Origin: Halobacillus fulvus
Lineage (GTDB): Bacteria > Bacillota > Bacilli > Bacillales > Halobacillaceae
Direction: 5' to 3'
Assembly (NCBI GenBank): GCA_004078665.1
Contig: SCFO01000001.1
Span: 88,377-152,376 of the forward strand
DNA: 64,000 nucleotides
Shown: in pieces, positions 53,694-61,900 of the stretch
Position numbering within the stretch: the first letter of the stretch is position 1
Layout of the letters: each line of letters starts with the position of its first letter
Notes under the pieces: generated by a model
What the model was told of the DNA's origin: nothing
What the model saw: the letters and a program-made list of their open reading frames with translations, nothing else
The model's database searches: none
Made by a program: the position numbers and the translations under genes

Positions 53694-54464
53694 ATGAGAA
53701 CGGACCAGAGAGAAGTCAATGAACTGAGAAAAGTGACAATGGAAACAGATTATGTGAAGCACCCGGAAGGATCAGTCTTGATCAGCTTCGGAGATACAAA
53801 GGTGATTTGTAACGCCAGCATCGAAGATCGTGTACCTCCGTTTCTACGTGGACAAGGAAAAGGATGGATCACGGCTGAATACGCCATGCTTCCACGTGCG
53901 ACAGAGCAGCGGAATATCCGAGAATCTTCAAAAGGGAAAGTCTCCGGACGTACAATGGAAATTCAGCGCCTGATCGGTCGGGCTCTTCGCGCTGTAGTGG
54001 ACTTGGATCAAATCGGTGAGCGGACGCTATGGGTCGACTGTGATGTCATTCAGGCTGATGGAGGGACGCGCACGGCTTCGATTACAGGAGCTTTTGTCGC
54101 TGTCGTCATCGCCCTGGGCAAACTGGTCGATAAAGGAACGATAAAAGAGCTTCCCGTAAAAGACTTCCTTACGGCGATTTCTGTCGGAGTTCTACCTGAT
54201 GGAAAAGAGGTTTTGGATCTTTGCTATGAAGAAGACAGCAAAGCACATGTCGATATGAATGTCGTCATGACTGGAAAAGGTGAATTTGTGGAGCTTCAAG
54301 GTACTGGAGAAGAAGCTACCTTCACAATGCCTCAATTGAATACAATGCTCTCGTTAGCTCAGGAAGGCGTTAATCAGCTCGTTGAACAGCAAAAAGATGC
54401 GATCGGCAAATGGGCGGAAGTTATCGAAGCGAAAATCACGACAGGAGCCGGAAAAGAGTCATGA
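53694..54464 (+). CDS. rph: Ribonuclease PH
   Basis: Phosphorolytic 3'-5' exoribonuclease that trims tRNA 3' ends. 256 residues of the PDX fold: [13 protein letters not shown] opening, [18 protein letters not shown] phosphate/RNA-binding segment, and [20 protein letters not shown] with the catalytic acids. AAGGAGG upstream. Its stop overlaps the next start (ATGA). Confidence 0.96.
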   Translation: MRTDQREVNELRKVTMETDYVKHPEGSVLISFGDTKVICNASIEDRVPPFLRGQGKGWITAEYAMLPRATEQRNIRESSKGKVSGRTMEIQRLIGRALRAVVDLDQIGERTLWVDCDVIQADGGTRTASITGAFVAVVIALGKLVDKGTIKELPVKDFLTAISVGVLPDGKEVLDLCYEEDSKAHVDMNVVMTGKGEFVELQGTGEEATFTMPQLNTMLSLAQEGVNQLVEQQKDAIGKWAEVIEAKITTGAGKES

Positions 54465-55054
54465 AAGAACTGATCGTAGCGACCAAGAATGAGGGGAAAG
54501 TTCGTGAGTTTCGCCAAATGTTTGAAAAGTACGGCATTGCGGTAAAGTCATTATTAGATATAGAAGATATTGAGGATATTGAAGAAACTGGAACGACTTT
54601 CTCTGAGAATGCGACCATTAAGGCGGAGACTATTTCAGAAAAATTCCAGATTGCCGTCATCGCCGACGATTCCGGTCTAGAAGTAGACGCACTTAACGGA
54701 GAACCCGGAGTCTATTCGGCCCGTTATGCTGGACTCGAAAAAAATGATACGAAGAACTTGGAAAAAGTATTAGAGAAGCTTGAAGGCGTACCTGATCATG
54801 AACGTACTGCACGCTTTGTTTGTGCGATTGCTGTAGCTCGTCCTGGGGAAACAACCTTCGTGAAAAAAGGATATTGCGAAGGGCATATTGCAAGAAAACC
54901 GCAAGGGGAAAACGGCTTCGGCTATGATCCGATTTTTGTTCCAAAAGGGGAAACGAGGACGCTTGCAGAGCACGGAGCGGCTGAAAAGAACGCAATCAGT
55001 CATCGCCATCATGCGATTGTACAATTAGAAGATTGGCTGAAAGAACAAGCATAA
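54461..55054 (+). CDS. rdgB: XTP/dITP diphosphatase (Ham1/RdgB)
   Basis: House-cleaning enzyme that hydrolyses ITP, dITP and XTP. 197 residues with [23 protein letters not shown] and the [11 protein letters not shown] signature. The ATG overlaps the rph stop by 4 bases; an open frame upstream lies within rph and is rejected. Corresponds to B. subtilis ysnA. Confidence 0.95.
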   Translation: MKELIVATKNEGKVREFRQMFEKYGIAVKSLLDIEDIEDIEETGTTFSENATIKAETISEKFQIAVIADDSGLEVDALNGEPGVYSARYAGLEKNDTKNLEKVLEKLEGVPDHERTARFVCAIAVARPGETTFVKKGYCEGHIARKPQGENGFGYDPIFVPKGETRTLAEHGAAEKNAISHRHHAIVQLEDWLKEQA

Positions 55055-55067
55055 AGGGTGAGAACGT

Positions 55068-55595
55068 ATGCCGAAAGTGTTGATCATTAGTGATAGTCAT
55101 GGATTAACAGAAGAGGTTCAGGCCATTAAAGAGCGTCATCAGCATGAAGTGGATGCGATGATTCACTGTGGCGACTCTGAACTCTCTTATGATGCGGAAG
55201 AGCTTAAAGGTTTTTATTATGCCAAAGGGAATTGTGACTTTGAACCTGAGATGGAAGACGATCAGCTGGTACAAGTCGGGGACTTGAAAATATTGGCGAC
55301 GCATGGCCATCTATATCAAGTGAAGTCTACGCTTATGCCGCTATCCTATCGCGCGGAAGAGGTAGGAGCACAAGTCGCGTGTTTTGGTCACTCCCACATT
55401 GCAGGTGCTGAAAAGGTTCAGGACATCCTGTTTATCAATCCAGGCAGCTCGAGGCTCCCAAGGGACAGGAAAGAACCGACCTATGCACTGTTGCAGTGGG
55501 AATCACTCGACCAAGTAGAATTGCAGTATTACCATGTGAACGGCAATCCGATTGAAGGTTTGGCTTTCACAACAGATCTTGCAGCGAAAGAGTAA
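55068..55595 (+). CDS. ysnB: YfcE/MJ0936-type metallophosphoesterase (YsnB)
   Basis: 175 residues, calcineurin-like fold with the dimetal motifs ISDSHG (about 6), HCGDSE (about 33), KGNCD (about 55), THGH (about 79) and GHSH (about 104). Family members hydrolyse phosphodiesters; the natural substrate here is unknown. Third gene of rph-rdgB-ysnB. It is the last core gene before the tRNAs and island. Confidence 0.9.
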   Translation: MPKVLIISDSHGLTEEVQAIKERHQHEVDAMIHCGDSELSYDAEELKGFYYAKGNCDFEPEMEDDQLVQVGDLKILATHGHLYQVKSTLMPLSYRAEEVGAQVACFGHSHIAGAEKVQDILFINPGSSRLPRDRKEPTYALLQWESLDQVELQYYHVNGNPIEGLAFTTDLAAKE

Positions 55596-55616
55596 CATCT
55601 TTTGCTGCAAAACCTG

Positions 55617-55645
55617 TTGACATTTTGTTCAGACCTTGCTATTAT
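55617..55645 (+). promoter_or_regulatory. tRNA operon promoter
   Basis: TTGACA, a 17-base spacer and TATTAT, 43 bases before tRNA-Gly. Confidence 0.8.
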
Positions 55646-55688
55646 TATTCTTGTCCGCTTCAACAGAAACCAAATATTAAAAGCCGAT

Positions 55689-55762
55689 GCGGGTGTAGTT
55701 TAATGGTAAAACCTCAGCCTTCCAAGCTGATGACGAGGGTTCGATTCCCTTCACCCGCTCCA
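55689..55762 (+). tRNA. tRNA-Gly (anticodon TCC)
   Basis: 74 bases including an encoded CCA. Acceptor GCGGGTG/CACCCGC with T as discriminator; anticodon loop CTTCCAA; T-arm GAGGGTTCGATTCCCTT. Confidence 0.97.
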
Positions 55763-55782
55763 TTACATATCAGACTTTACAA

Positions 55783-55820
55783 TTTTATAACTTGTCCCAG
55801 TAGCTCAGCTGGATAGAGCA
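55783..55820 (+). pseudogene. 5' fragment of tRNA-Arg with its upstream flank
   Basis: TTTTATAACTTG plus the first 27 bases of tRNA-Arg (acceptor strand and D-arm, to GAGCA) duplicate the intact gene at 55949 exactly, then the similarity stops. The fragment lacks anticodon, T-arm and 3' acceptor, so it cannot be a tRNA. About 128 unrelated bases separate it from the intact copy. Confidence 0.9.
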
Positions 55821-55948
55821 TGATCGAGTAATCTACGAAGCTTAGACTTCAACGTACCGATTTAAAGACAGCTTTGATTTTGCCCAAAAATCGGGACGAC
55901 GGTTTGCTCATACTTAAATTGTTTAGTTCCATTACATTTTTATAACTT

Positions 55949-56022
55949 GTCCCAGTAGCTCAGCTGGATAGAGCAACAGCCTTCTAAGCTGTGGGTCGGG
56001 AGTTCGAATCTCTCCTGGGACG
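55949..56022 (+). tRNA. tRNA-Arg (anticodon TCT); likely integration site
   Basis: GTCCCAG/CTGGGAC acceptor stem, anticodon loop CTTCTAA, T-loop GTTCGAATC, discriminator G and no encoded CCA (followed by CTAAT). An island with a tyrosine integrase begins right after it, which makes its 3' half the probable attL. The matching attR lies outside the window. Confidence 0.96.
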
Positions 56023-56036
56023 CTAATTAAAAAACA

Positions 56037-56074
56037 CTGAAACCTTTGGTATAAAAAGGTTTCAGCGTTTTTTT
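56037..56074 (+). terminator. Terminator after tRNA-Arg
   Basis: CTGAAACCTTT pairs with AAAGGTTTCAG, followed by CG and a T-run. Confidence 0.9.
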
Positions 56075-56115
56075 TTGCTAGAGGTGATTGTTTGAGTTCA
56101 TAGATAAACTCCATG

Positions 56116-56136
56116 TGGGGCAGAAATGGGGCAGAA
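56116..56136 (+). repeat. Direct repeat near the island end (possible integrase arm sites)
   Basis: TGGGGCAGAA occurs twice, 11 bases apart start to start (one helical turn), about 95 bases inside the island. Paired short repeats beside att sites are often arm-type sites for tyrosine recombinases; this role is inferred. Confidence 0.45.
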
Positions 56137-56269
56137 TTTCCTGAAAAATTAATACGCTAGCAAGTATTATAACCACATTGTAATATACATAAATTTCAAA
56201 TGGTTGTATGCTATTAATTAAGAAGCAATTCTAAAATGATGGGGTTCAAGCTTTAGAAAGGATGATTAT

Positions 56270-57991
56270 ATGTATATTTGGGGATATCACCCGCATTTTC
56301 AGGTATCTGTTAATAATTCAGCTGAAAGAGTATTTAATGGTTTAAGAGATGATTTAAATCCAAGAGCGTGGGTGATAGGTATTTTAGATAGCGAGTTAAA
56401 AGATAAAATATCAATAAATGCTGTTACAACTGACACACCGTTTCAACCAGATGTATTTAATAACGTCCACGAATTAACTGACCATTTGTACGAAAATGAT
56501 CCAGAGAAACAAATCTTGATATCTAGTGAGAGAGGTGAGGAGGAATATCATAGCAGATTGAAATTAAAGGCAAAAGCTGATGCAATGCACCATTTGTTAC
56601 ATGAGGAATTCAAAAACCTTGACTTGGAATTTCATATATCCATGCCTGTAAAAGTTAATCATTTATGGACCTTTGTTGTATTACAGCTGAATAAAAACGC
56701 TGCCTCATCTATTCCTAGTCTAAATGTGCATAAGGTTTCAGGGAGATACAAAATTAAGCGCTCTCTGCTTGACTCTACTATTTCAGAATTTTTAAATTCC
56801 TGCACTAAAGCATTGCAAATTCCAGACGTCGGTAAAGAGCTTAGTGTGTTAAGCCATAATCACGGTGAATTTATAAGGAGTGGTGGGTATAATTTTTTAA
56901 GTTCTCTCTCAATGAAATTCCACGGGGAATACTTTGATTTGTTTGAGAAATTTAATCTTATTTCTTCCCAATATTATGAGGGAGGAGAGAGTAGCGGTAG
57001 TATAATCCTCTCCAAGAATGAAAACCCTTCAATAAACAATGTAATTAGATTTAGTTCCCCAATTAGTTTTTCAAATTATAAAGCAATTAGAAAACTTCTT
57101 GAAATGACTGGTCAAAATATAAGTTTATTAGCTAATGGAAATGAAGTTTATGGAATGGGTAATATTAGTGATTATGATTCAACTCAGGAAGATGTATTTG
57201 TGGTTGATTTTAAAAAACACTATACTTGGGAATTAAAGCACGATGATGATGTGTTAATGGTTGTAGAATATAATCAACCTAGCTTGCCAAAAGAGAGAAT
57301 AGAAAAATCTCTGTTTGTAGACCATGTTACAAGAATCTTTTCAGATGCAAGCGAAGGGAGCACTACTGTTTTATGGAATGCTATTCTCTCAGCCACTAAA
57401 CAAAAGCATGGAACAATGGTTGTTATTTCTAATATTGCAATGGAAGAAGCAGAAAGGTTAAGAAGCCAATCATTAAAAATAGAGCCAATTTCGCTTACAG
57501 ATGAAGTTGTGGAATTAGTAACAGCTATTGATGGAGCAATTCTCTTAGACAGTGATGGAAAGTGCCATGCTTTAGGTGTAATTTTAGACGGAATGGCTAC
57601 AAACAAAGGTGATTCTGCCCGAGGTGCTAGATTTAATTCAGCTATAAGGTACTTGGAAACTCAGGGTGGAGAGTGTTTAATAGTTGTAATATCAGAAGAT
57701 GGACATATAAACTTAATACCGCATTTAAACCCTAGAATTCCTAGGGAGTGGATTGATGAATTAATAAATAAATTAGAAAAGTTAGATGAACATGAAGAAA
57801 CAAATCTTAAATCGTTTAATGAGGTTATGAGTAATATAAGTAGCTTGTCTTTTTATTTGCTTGAAGATGACTGTGAAAAAATTAATAGCTTACGTGAAAG
57901 TTTAGAAACTAAAATATCCCCTCACAGCATAAGGATTGTTTATGAAAATTTCAAACAACACCCTGAAATGAATGCATCCTATTACAACTGA
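56270..57991 (+). CDS. Protein with C-terminal DisA/DAC-like nucleotide-binding domain
   Basis: 573 residues, soluble. Residues about 410-485 look like the DisA_N (diadenylate cyclase) fold: IDGAILLDSDGKCHALGVIL with the DGA motif at 421-423, then GDSARGARFN at 447-456 where cyclases have G-T-R-H-R, then VVISEDGHINLIP. The His and second Arg of the RHR motif are Phe and Asn, so cyclase activity is doubtful and a nucleotide-sensing role is equally possible. The first 400 residues match nothing I can name; related N-terminal domains fused to DAC folds have been proposed as conflict-system sensors. It lies between the tRNA and the integrase, opposite to the rest of the island. Confidence 0.65.
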   Translation: MYIWGYHPHFQVSVNNSAERVFNGLRDDLNPRAWVIGILDSELKDKISINAVTTDTPFQPDVFNNVHELTDHLYENDPEKQILISSERGEEEYHSRLKLKAKADAMHHLLHEEFKNLDLEFHISMPVKVNHLWTFVVLQLNKNAASSIPSLNVHKVSGRYKIKRSLLDSTISEFLNSCTKALQIPDVGKELSVLSHNHGEFIRSGGYNFLSSLSMKFHGEYFDLFEKFNLISSQYYEGGESSGSIILSKNENPSINNVIRFSSPISFSNYKAIRKLLEMTGQNISLLANGNEVYGMGNISDYDSTQEDVFVVDFKKHYTWELKHDDDVLMVVEYNQPSLPKERIEKSLFVDHVTRIFSDASEGSTTVLWNAILSATKQKHGTMVVISNIAMEEAERLRSQSLKIEPISLTDEVVELVTAIDGAILLDSDGKCHALGVILDGMATNKGDSARGARFNSAIRYLETQGGECLIVVISEDGHINLIPHLNPRIPREWIDELINKLEKLDEHEETNLKSFNEVMSNISSLSFYLLEDDCEKINSLRESLETKISPHSIRIVYENFKQHPEMNASYYN

Positions 57992-58040
57992 ACAAGTTAA
58001 AGCAGAAAGGAACTTAACTTGTTCAATTGTTAAGTTCCTT
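57990..58040. terminator. Overlapping hairpins between the DAC-like gene and integrase
   Basis: AAGGAACTTAAC (58007-58018) and GTTAAGTTCCTT (58029-58040) form a 12-bp perfect stem. GAACAAGTTAA (57990-58000) can instead pair with TTAACTTGTTC (58014-58024). The first is likely a bidirectional terminator for the two convergent genes. Confidence 0.7.
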
Positions 58041-58068
58041 GGTCATTTTAGGCATTAAGTTAAAATTT

Positions 58069-59232
58069 TTAGTTTCCCTTTTGAAAAAATGTTCTAAAAT
58101 GTTTTGCAGCAATTTGATCTACTTCTTCAATGTGGTGGCCATAAATGTCCATCGTAGTCCCGATTTTTCTATGACGCACACGCTGGCTAATTGACTTTGT
58201 AGGTACATTTTGCTGTATCAAGTAAGTAACAGAATAGTGTCTTAAATCATGAAACCTTAAGCCTTCTATATTATGACGCTTTCTAAATCTGCCCCACCAT
58301 TGACTAACACTATCAGGCCTCATTGGTTTTCCTAATTCATCAGCAAAAAGGAACACCCTGTTGGGATCGTACTGTTTGTCTCTTGTCCGGATAAATTCTT
58401 TCTTACGTCTTTTCTTAATCTGGGCAACCATCTCCAACAACTCACTAGGTATAGAAGCTGTACCCTCCATGCCGTTTTTTATTTCTTTTATAAGTAACTC
58501 TCCGTTTTGTTGTTGGGAAAGCGACTGCTCAAAAAGAATAGCGCTTTTCTCATTAAGTATATGTTTTTCTTCTAATGCAACGAGTTCACCCTCTCGACAT
58601 CCTGTTACAAATGCAATCCAAAACATTACTTGTTTCTCAAAAGGTTCCTCGTTAATACATTTTATGAGATGGTCTATCTTCTCTCTGGAGTAGGAGAGAG
58701 GTTTCTTTTGTTTAACAGTTGGAGGCTTTATATTCCTTGCGGGGTTATTCTTTATTAGTTCAAAATCATCTGCTGCTGTAAGCAGGCTTTTAAAAGCCTT
58801 GTAACAGTTTCTGATAGTTGAAGGGGATAAAGGCTCTTCTTTACCATCTAACCTCTTCTTAGCGTCCTTTAAATCATCTAGGAAGTTCACTATGTGCATA
58901 GCTTTAATATCTGACAACTTCAGATGCCCGTAATCTGGTAATATTCTTTTTTCAATGATACTCATGTACTCTCTTAACGTCCGAGGGGAGAGTTTGTCTT
59001 CCGCATATTTTTTAATCCATTCTGGATAAAAATCCTCTAGCCGTGTGTAGCTAGGTTTGGAATAATCCCCACTCAATACTTCAGCCTCAAACTTTGCCAG
59101 CTCTTGACGAGCCATGGTTTTATTTTTAACCTTAACGTTTTTCCTTTCACGAATCGCCTTACCTCTAGCATCATAACCAGTTACTACAGAGAGCCTGAAT
59201 GAGCCTTTTCCACGCTTCTCGATGCTTCCCAT
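58069..59232 (-). CDS. int: Tyrosine recombinase (integrase)
   Basis: 387 residues: an AP2-like arm-binding start (GSFRLSVVTGYDARGKAIRE), the SAM-like core-binding domain (about 65-165), and the catalytic domain with Arg213 (TGCREGEL), His328-x-x-Arg331 (HDLRHYSVTYL), His354 and the nucleophile Tyr364 (MDIYGH). This set is complete, so the enzyme may be active. Similar to ICE and prophage integrases of Bacillus that target tRNA genes. It lies 22 bases after the ImmA gene and is probably in its operon. Confidence 0.93.
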   Translation of the reverse strand: MGSIEKRGKGSFRLSVVTGYDARGKAIRERKNVKVKNKTMARQELAKFEAEVLSGDYSKPSYTRLEDFYPEWIKKYAEDKLSPRTLREYMSIIEKRILPDYGHLKLSDIKAMHIVNFLDDLKDAKKRLDGKEEPLSPSTIRNCYKAFKSLLTAADDFELIKNNPARNIKPPTVKQKKPLSYSREKIDHLIKCINEEPFEKQVMFWIAFVTGCREGELVALEEKHILNEKSAILFEQSLSQQQNGELLIKEIKNGMEGTASIPSELLEMVAQIKKRRKKEFIRTRDKQYDPNRVFLFADELGKPMRPDSVSQWWGRFRKRHNIEGLRFHDLRHYSVTYLIQQNVPTKSISQRVRHRKIGTTMDIYGHHIEEVDQIAAKHFRTFFQKGN

Positions 59233-59254
59233 GAAACCACCTCCATCTTATATT

Positions 59255-59752
59255 TTAATTACTCATAAGAGATTGATTGGTACAATCTGACCGCCTTTTT
59301 ATTTGCTCTAGACGTTCTTCACATAACTCAAAAGACACATTAAAGTCATATGCCCATCGTTCAATAAGCTCAGGATCGTTCAGATCGTATTCTTTGATCA
59401 TGTGATAGGGAAGGGCAGCATATAAAGTGAAATGCCTTGCATCACGCTCCTGAAGCTCTCTGAATGCATCAGGCATCATGGTTTGTTTGCCTACATGGCG
59501 AATAGCGTGACACAGTTCATGAAAGAACTGTTCGCGTTGCATTGGTTTACTCAGTTTTGTATCCAAGACGATTTCTCTGTACCTGCCAAAACGAACATAA
59601 CGGCTCTCCATATCTTTATAGTGGATGAAAATTTCATACCGCATTGCTATTTTTTTGATGTTCATTTCTTTTGGAGAATTTATTCGATGTTTTTTGTACC
59701 AGTTGGATACCCAGTCCTCTAGTGCGGTTGTCGTATATTGGGGAAAATTCAT
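59255..59752 (-). CDS. ImmA/IrrE-type metallo-endopeptidase
   Basis: 165 residues with zinc-binding HELCH at 78-82 and a downstream acidic residue region, as in ImmA, the protease that cleaves the ImmR repressor of ICEBs1 and phages. No ImmR-like helix-turn-helix repressor is visible beside it in the window, so its target is open. GGGAGGTG lies before the ATG. The promoter carries a LexA box, tying expression to the SOS response. Confidence 0.88.
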   Translation of the reverse strand: MNFPQYTTTALEDWVSNWYKKHRINSPKEMNIKKIAMRYEIFIHYKDMESRYVRFGRYREIVLDTKLSKPMQREQFFHELCHAIRHVGKQTMMPDAFRELQERDARHFTLYAALPYHMIKEYDLNDPELIERWAYDFNVSFELCEERLEQIKRRSDCTNQSLMSN

Positions 59753-59774
59753 ACTATCACCTCCCTAGAAGATA

Positions 59775-59804
59775 TTATACGAACAAACGTTCTGTTTTTG
59801 CAAA
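59775..59804 (-). promoter_or_regulatory. Promoter of immA-int with a LexA/DinR box
   Basis: On the minus strand: TTGCAA (59804-59799), an 18-base spacer and TATAAT (59780-59775). The spacer holds CGAACAAACGTTCT (59781-59794, + strand), which matches the B. subtilis LexA box CGAACRNRYGTTYC at 13 of 14 positions. LexA bound there would block RNA polymerase. Confidence 0.7.
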
Positions 59805-59873
59805 TAAAAAAAGGAAGTGAACCATAGTTAGTTTACTCCCTTAAGTGTATTCATTAGGTAATAGTGAAATATT

Positions 59874-60617
59874 TTATTTATAGTACTCTTTAAAATAATT
59901 TTTTATTTCCTCTTTATTATCCACATTTGTTGCATCTACATAATTTTGAATAATAGTTAAAAATTCTTCTTGGGATAGATTAGAATTTTTTAATATTTCC
60001 TTGAGTATGAAGTCTATTCTAATTTCGTTAGCTGTATTGTAAAGGTTGCGTTTAGAGTTAGAAATTTCATCATACAGATTTGCGATATAGAAAAACCTTA
60101 CTATATTACTAATCAAGCTAATCGAATAAAATATTATAAAAAACAACAAATAACTTAAAACAAACAATAATGTGTAAAAAATGAATTTATTAACTAATTG
60201 ATAAGGGGAAAACAGTATAAAATACATAGACAAATAAAAGAAAATGCCGATACCAACGTTAAAGGCTAAAAACTCAAAACTAACAAGGAGTTGTCCGATA
60301 TCTAATTTGTTACCAGATTTATTTTTGTTTATACTTTCGATTGTTTCAATTATTTCCTTTTTTAAAACACTAATGATTATAGCAACACCAGCAATGATGA
60401 CTCCTAAAACTCCAATTAGAGCTTGGGCCACTGAGAGTGTTAAAGTCTTGAAAAAATCATAATATGAATCGAAATGATCGTAAGTTTTTAATGTTAAGGC
60501 ACCAACAACAAATATTACAGTAACTAAAACGGTTATTTTTACTTCGAATGAAGTTGGGTTAATATAATCTTTCCACTTCTTATATTCATTAAATCTCTCA
60601 AATATCTTCTTTTTCAT
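59874..60617 (-). CDS. Unrecognised membrane protein, about four helices (island operon, gene 2)
   Basis: 247 residues: cytoplasmic basic start, TM1 (about 26-43), TM2 (about 61-85), a short charged loop, TM3 (about 109-135), TM4 (about 143-175), then a charged cytoplasmic tail of about 70 residues rich in Asn, Glu and Lys. No transporter or enzyme motif is evident. The start has AGGAGGG within the end of the preceding gene (8 bases apart), so the two are almost surely co-translated. A membrane partner beside a soluble protein in a defence island suggests an effector role, but that is inference. Confidence 0.75.
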   Translation of the reverse strand: MKKKIFERFNEYKKWKDYINPTSFEVKITVLVTVIFVVGALTLKTYDHFDSYYDFFKTLTLSVAQALIGVLGVIIAGVAIIISVLKKEIIETIESINKNKSGNKLDIGQLLVSFEFLAFNVGIGIFFYLSMYFILFSPYQLVNKFIFYTLLFVLSYLLFFIIFYSISLISNIVRFFYIANLYDEISNSKRNLYNTANEIRIDFILKEILKNSNLSQEEFLTIIQNYVDATNVDNKEEIKNYFKEYYK

Positions 60618-60625
60618 AAACCCTC

Positions 60626-61567
60626 CTATAAGAATGAATTAATAAGGGCGTTTATTTTACGTTTGCAAATTTTTGCGAATTTTTGTTGAGTAGGAGGTTT
60701 GGACTCTAACCTGTCTTTAACAGGCTTACTATTGTCAGTAGTATAGCTTCTCCCATTATTATTAACCGCGTCTATTGAAACATAGCCTTTTCTTGTAGCT
60801 TCTTCTGATGAAAGGGTTGAATGGATCTTACCAATTTGATTTAACTCTTTATCAATAAGGTTTGAGTCTATATTTAATCCTTCTGGGGCAGTGGAATCAA
60901 ATAATATGCTTCTGTGCGTTACATTCCCTTCCTTAAAGTCATTAATGAACTCTTCCCCATTATCTTGGATATTATTCAATAGATCGTCATCAGGGTTTGG
61001 TGGAATTACTTCAATTCTAAGAGATACCAACTTGCCAATTTTCTTCAGCTGATTTTTTATCTCATCTAATTTTAATCCCTCTCTCCAGAGGGATACCTCA
61101 AAATAGTATTCTTCTTTCTCATCAGACATGCTTTTATTTATTAATCCTTTGAATGCTTCATTAAAATCCGCATAACCGAATCTGTTAGAGGTGTGGAAGG
61201 CAACAATTTCCTTAGAAATATCATAAAAAAAATCTATTACTTCAGTATTTTCAGTAGGCCTTTTTATAATCTCTCCCGTCTCTTCGTTTAGATCATTAAT
61301 AAAAATAGTCATTTTTTTCAGTACTCTTCCTGTAATTGTGAAAGGTAATTCATTTAACTTCTCTATTGAGTAGAACTTATAGGTAGTAGACCTATGATAT
61401 TCGTTACCCTCTGAGTCAAATCCTGTAACTTCATTTTCAATACTTATATTATCTTTAATTTTTATAGAAAGATCTTTTACGATTCCATCGAATACCTTCT
61501 TATCTTCATAAACATCATAAATATGAGAGTTAATATTTACCTTTGAGAAATATAAAGTTATTGACAT
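60626..61567 (-). CDS. Unrecognised soluble protein (island operon, gene 1)
   Basis: 313 residues, no membrane segment. The first 190 residues look like a folded alpha/beta domain (ITLYFSKVNINSHIY; VIDFFYDISKEIVAFHTSNRFGYADFNEAF), followed by a flexible acidic linker with DDDLLNNIQ and a basic C-terminus (KICKRKINALINSF). I cannot name the family. It opens a two-gene unit with the membrane protein downstream, with GGGGG before its ATG. The pairing of a soluble and a membrane protein recalls RexAB-like abortive-infection modules only in layout. Confidence 0.7.
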   Translation of the reverse strand: MSITLYFSKVNINSHIYDVYEDKKVFDGIVKDLSIKIKDNISIENEVTGFDSEGNEYHRSTTYKFYSIEKLNELPFTITGRVLKKMTIFINDLNEETGEIIKRPTENTEVIDFFYDISKEIVAFHTSNRFGYADFNEAFKGLINKSMSDEKEEYYFEVSLWREGLKLDEIKNQLKKIGKLVSLRIEVIPPNPDDDLLNNIQDNGEEFINDFKEGNVTHRSILFDSTAPEGLNIDSNLIDKELNQIGKIHSTLSSEEATRKGYVSIDAVNNNGRSYTTDNSKPVKDRLESKPPTQQKFAKICKRKINALINSFL

Positions 61568-61700
61568 CTAGAAATCCCCCATTGCATATATCTTATTTTT
61601 CTAATCGTAAAACTGGTGAATCATTAATGCATTTATTAAGTAAGAATTTTTCACAAAATCAATCGTACTAGTAGCATTCTGAAACATTTTATGTTCTATT

Positions 61701-61823
61701 TAAACTTCGCAACATCAAAAATTTTTAATTGGTAGTACGCGCTCTTTATCATTGATTTTTTGTTTTTCAAATTCAATTCCAAAAGCTCTGATACACTGAA
61801 AATAATTTTATTTATTATGATCC
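61701..61823 (-). pseudogene. Decayed fragment resembling the HsdR_N-type protein C-terminus
   Basis: Read on the minus strand, this stretch encodes NYFQCIRAFGIEFEKQK, then INDKERVLPIKN and, after a frame change, FDVAKFK. It lines up with YFNILVD...VCRLGLNSEN, LNDEERTTYSIS and SEITKF at the end of the gene at 62953. GGTAGTACG and nearby bases are shared at DNA level. Stops and a frameshift show it is dead. The rest of 61568-61900 is A+T-rich, with no gene seen, and should hold the promoter of the two-gene operon. Confidence 0.45.
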
Positions 61824-61900
61824 AGTTGCAGGCGCAAACCAGCAGCATAGTTAAGTATAGATCATAATTAATTTTAAAAATTAAGATAGCTTTTAGGAAA

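Noticed and set aside
55625-55816. 63-codon + frame through tRNA-Gly
   Set aside because: It reads through a functional tRNA and is a translation artefact.
55932-56114. 60-codon minus-strand frame containing GEIRTPDPQLRRLLLYPAELLG
   Set aside because: It is the antisense of tRNA-Arg, a well-known spurious translation product, and has no ribosome-binding site.
57274-57606. 110-codon minus-strand frame
   Set aside because: It is antisense to the DAC-like domain, with no ribosome-binding site.
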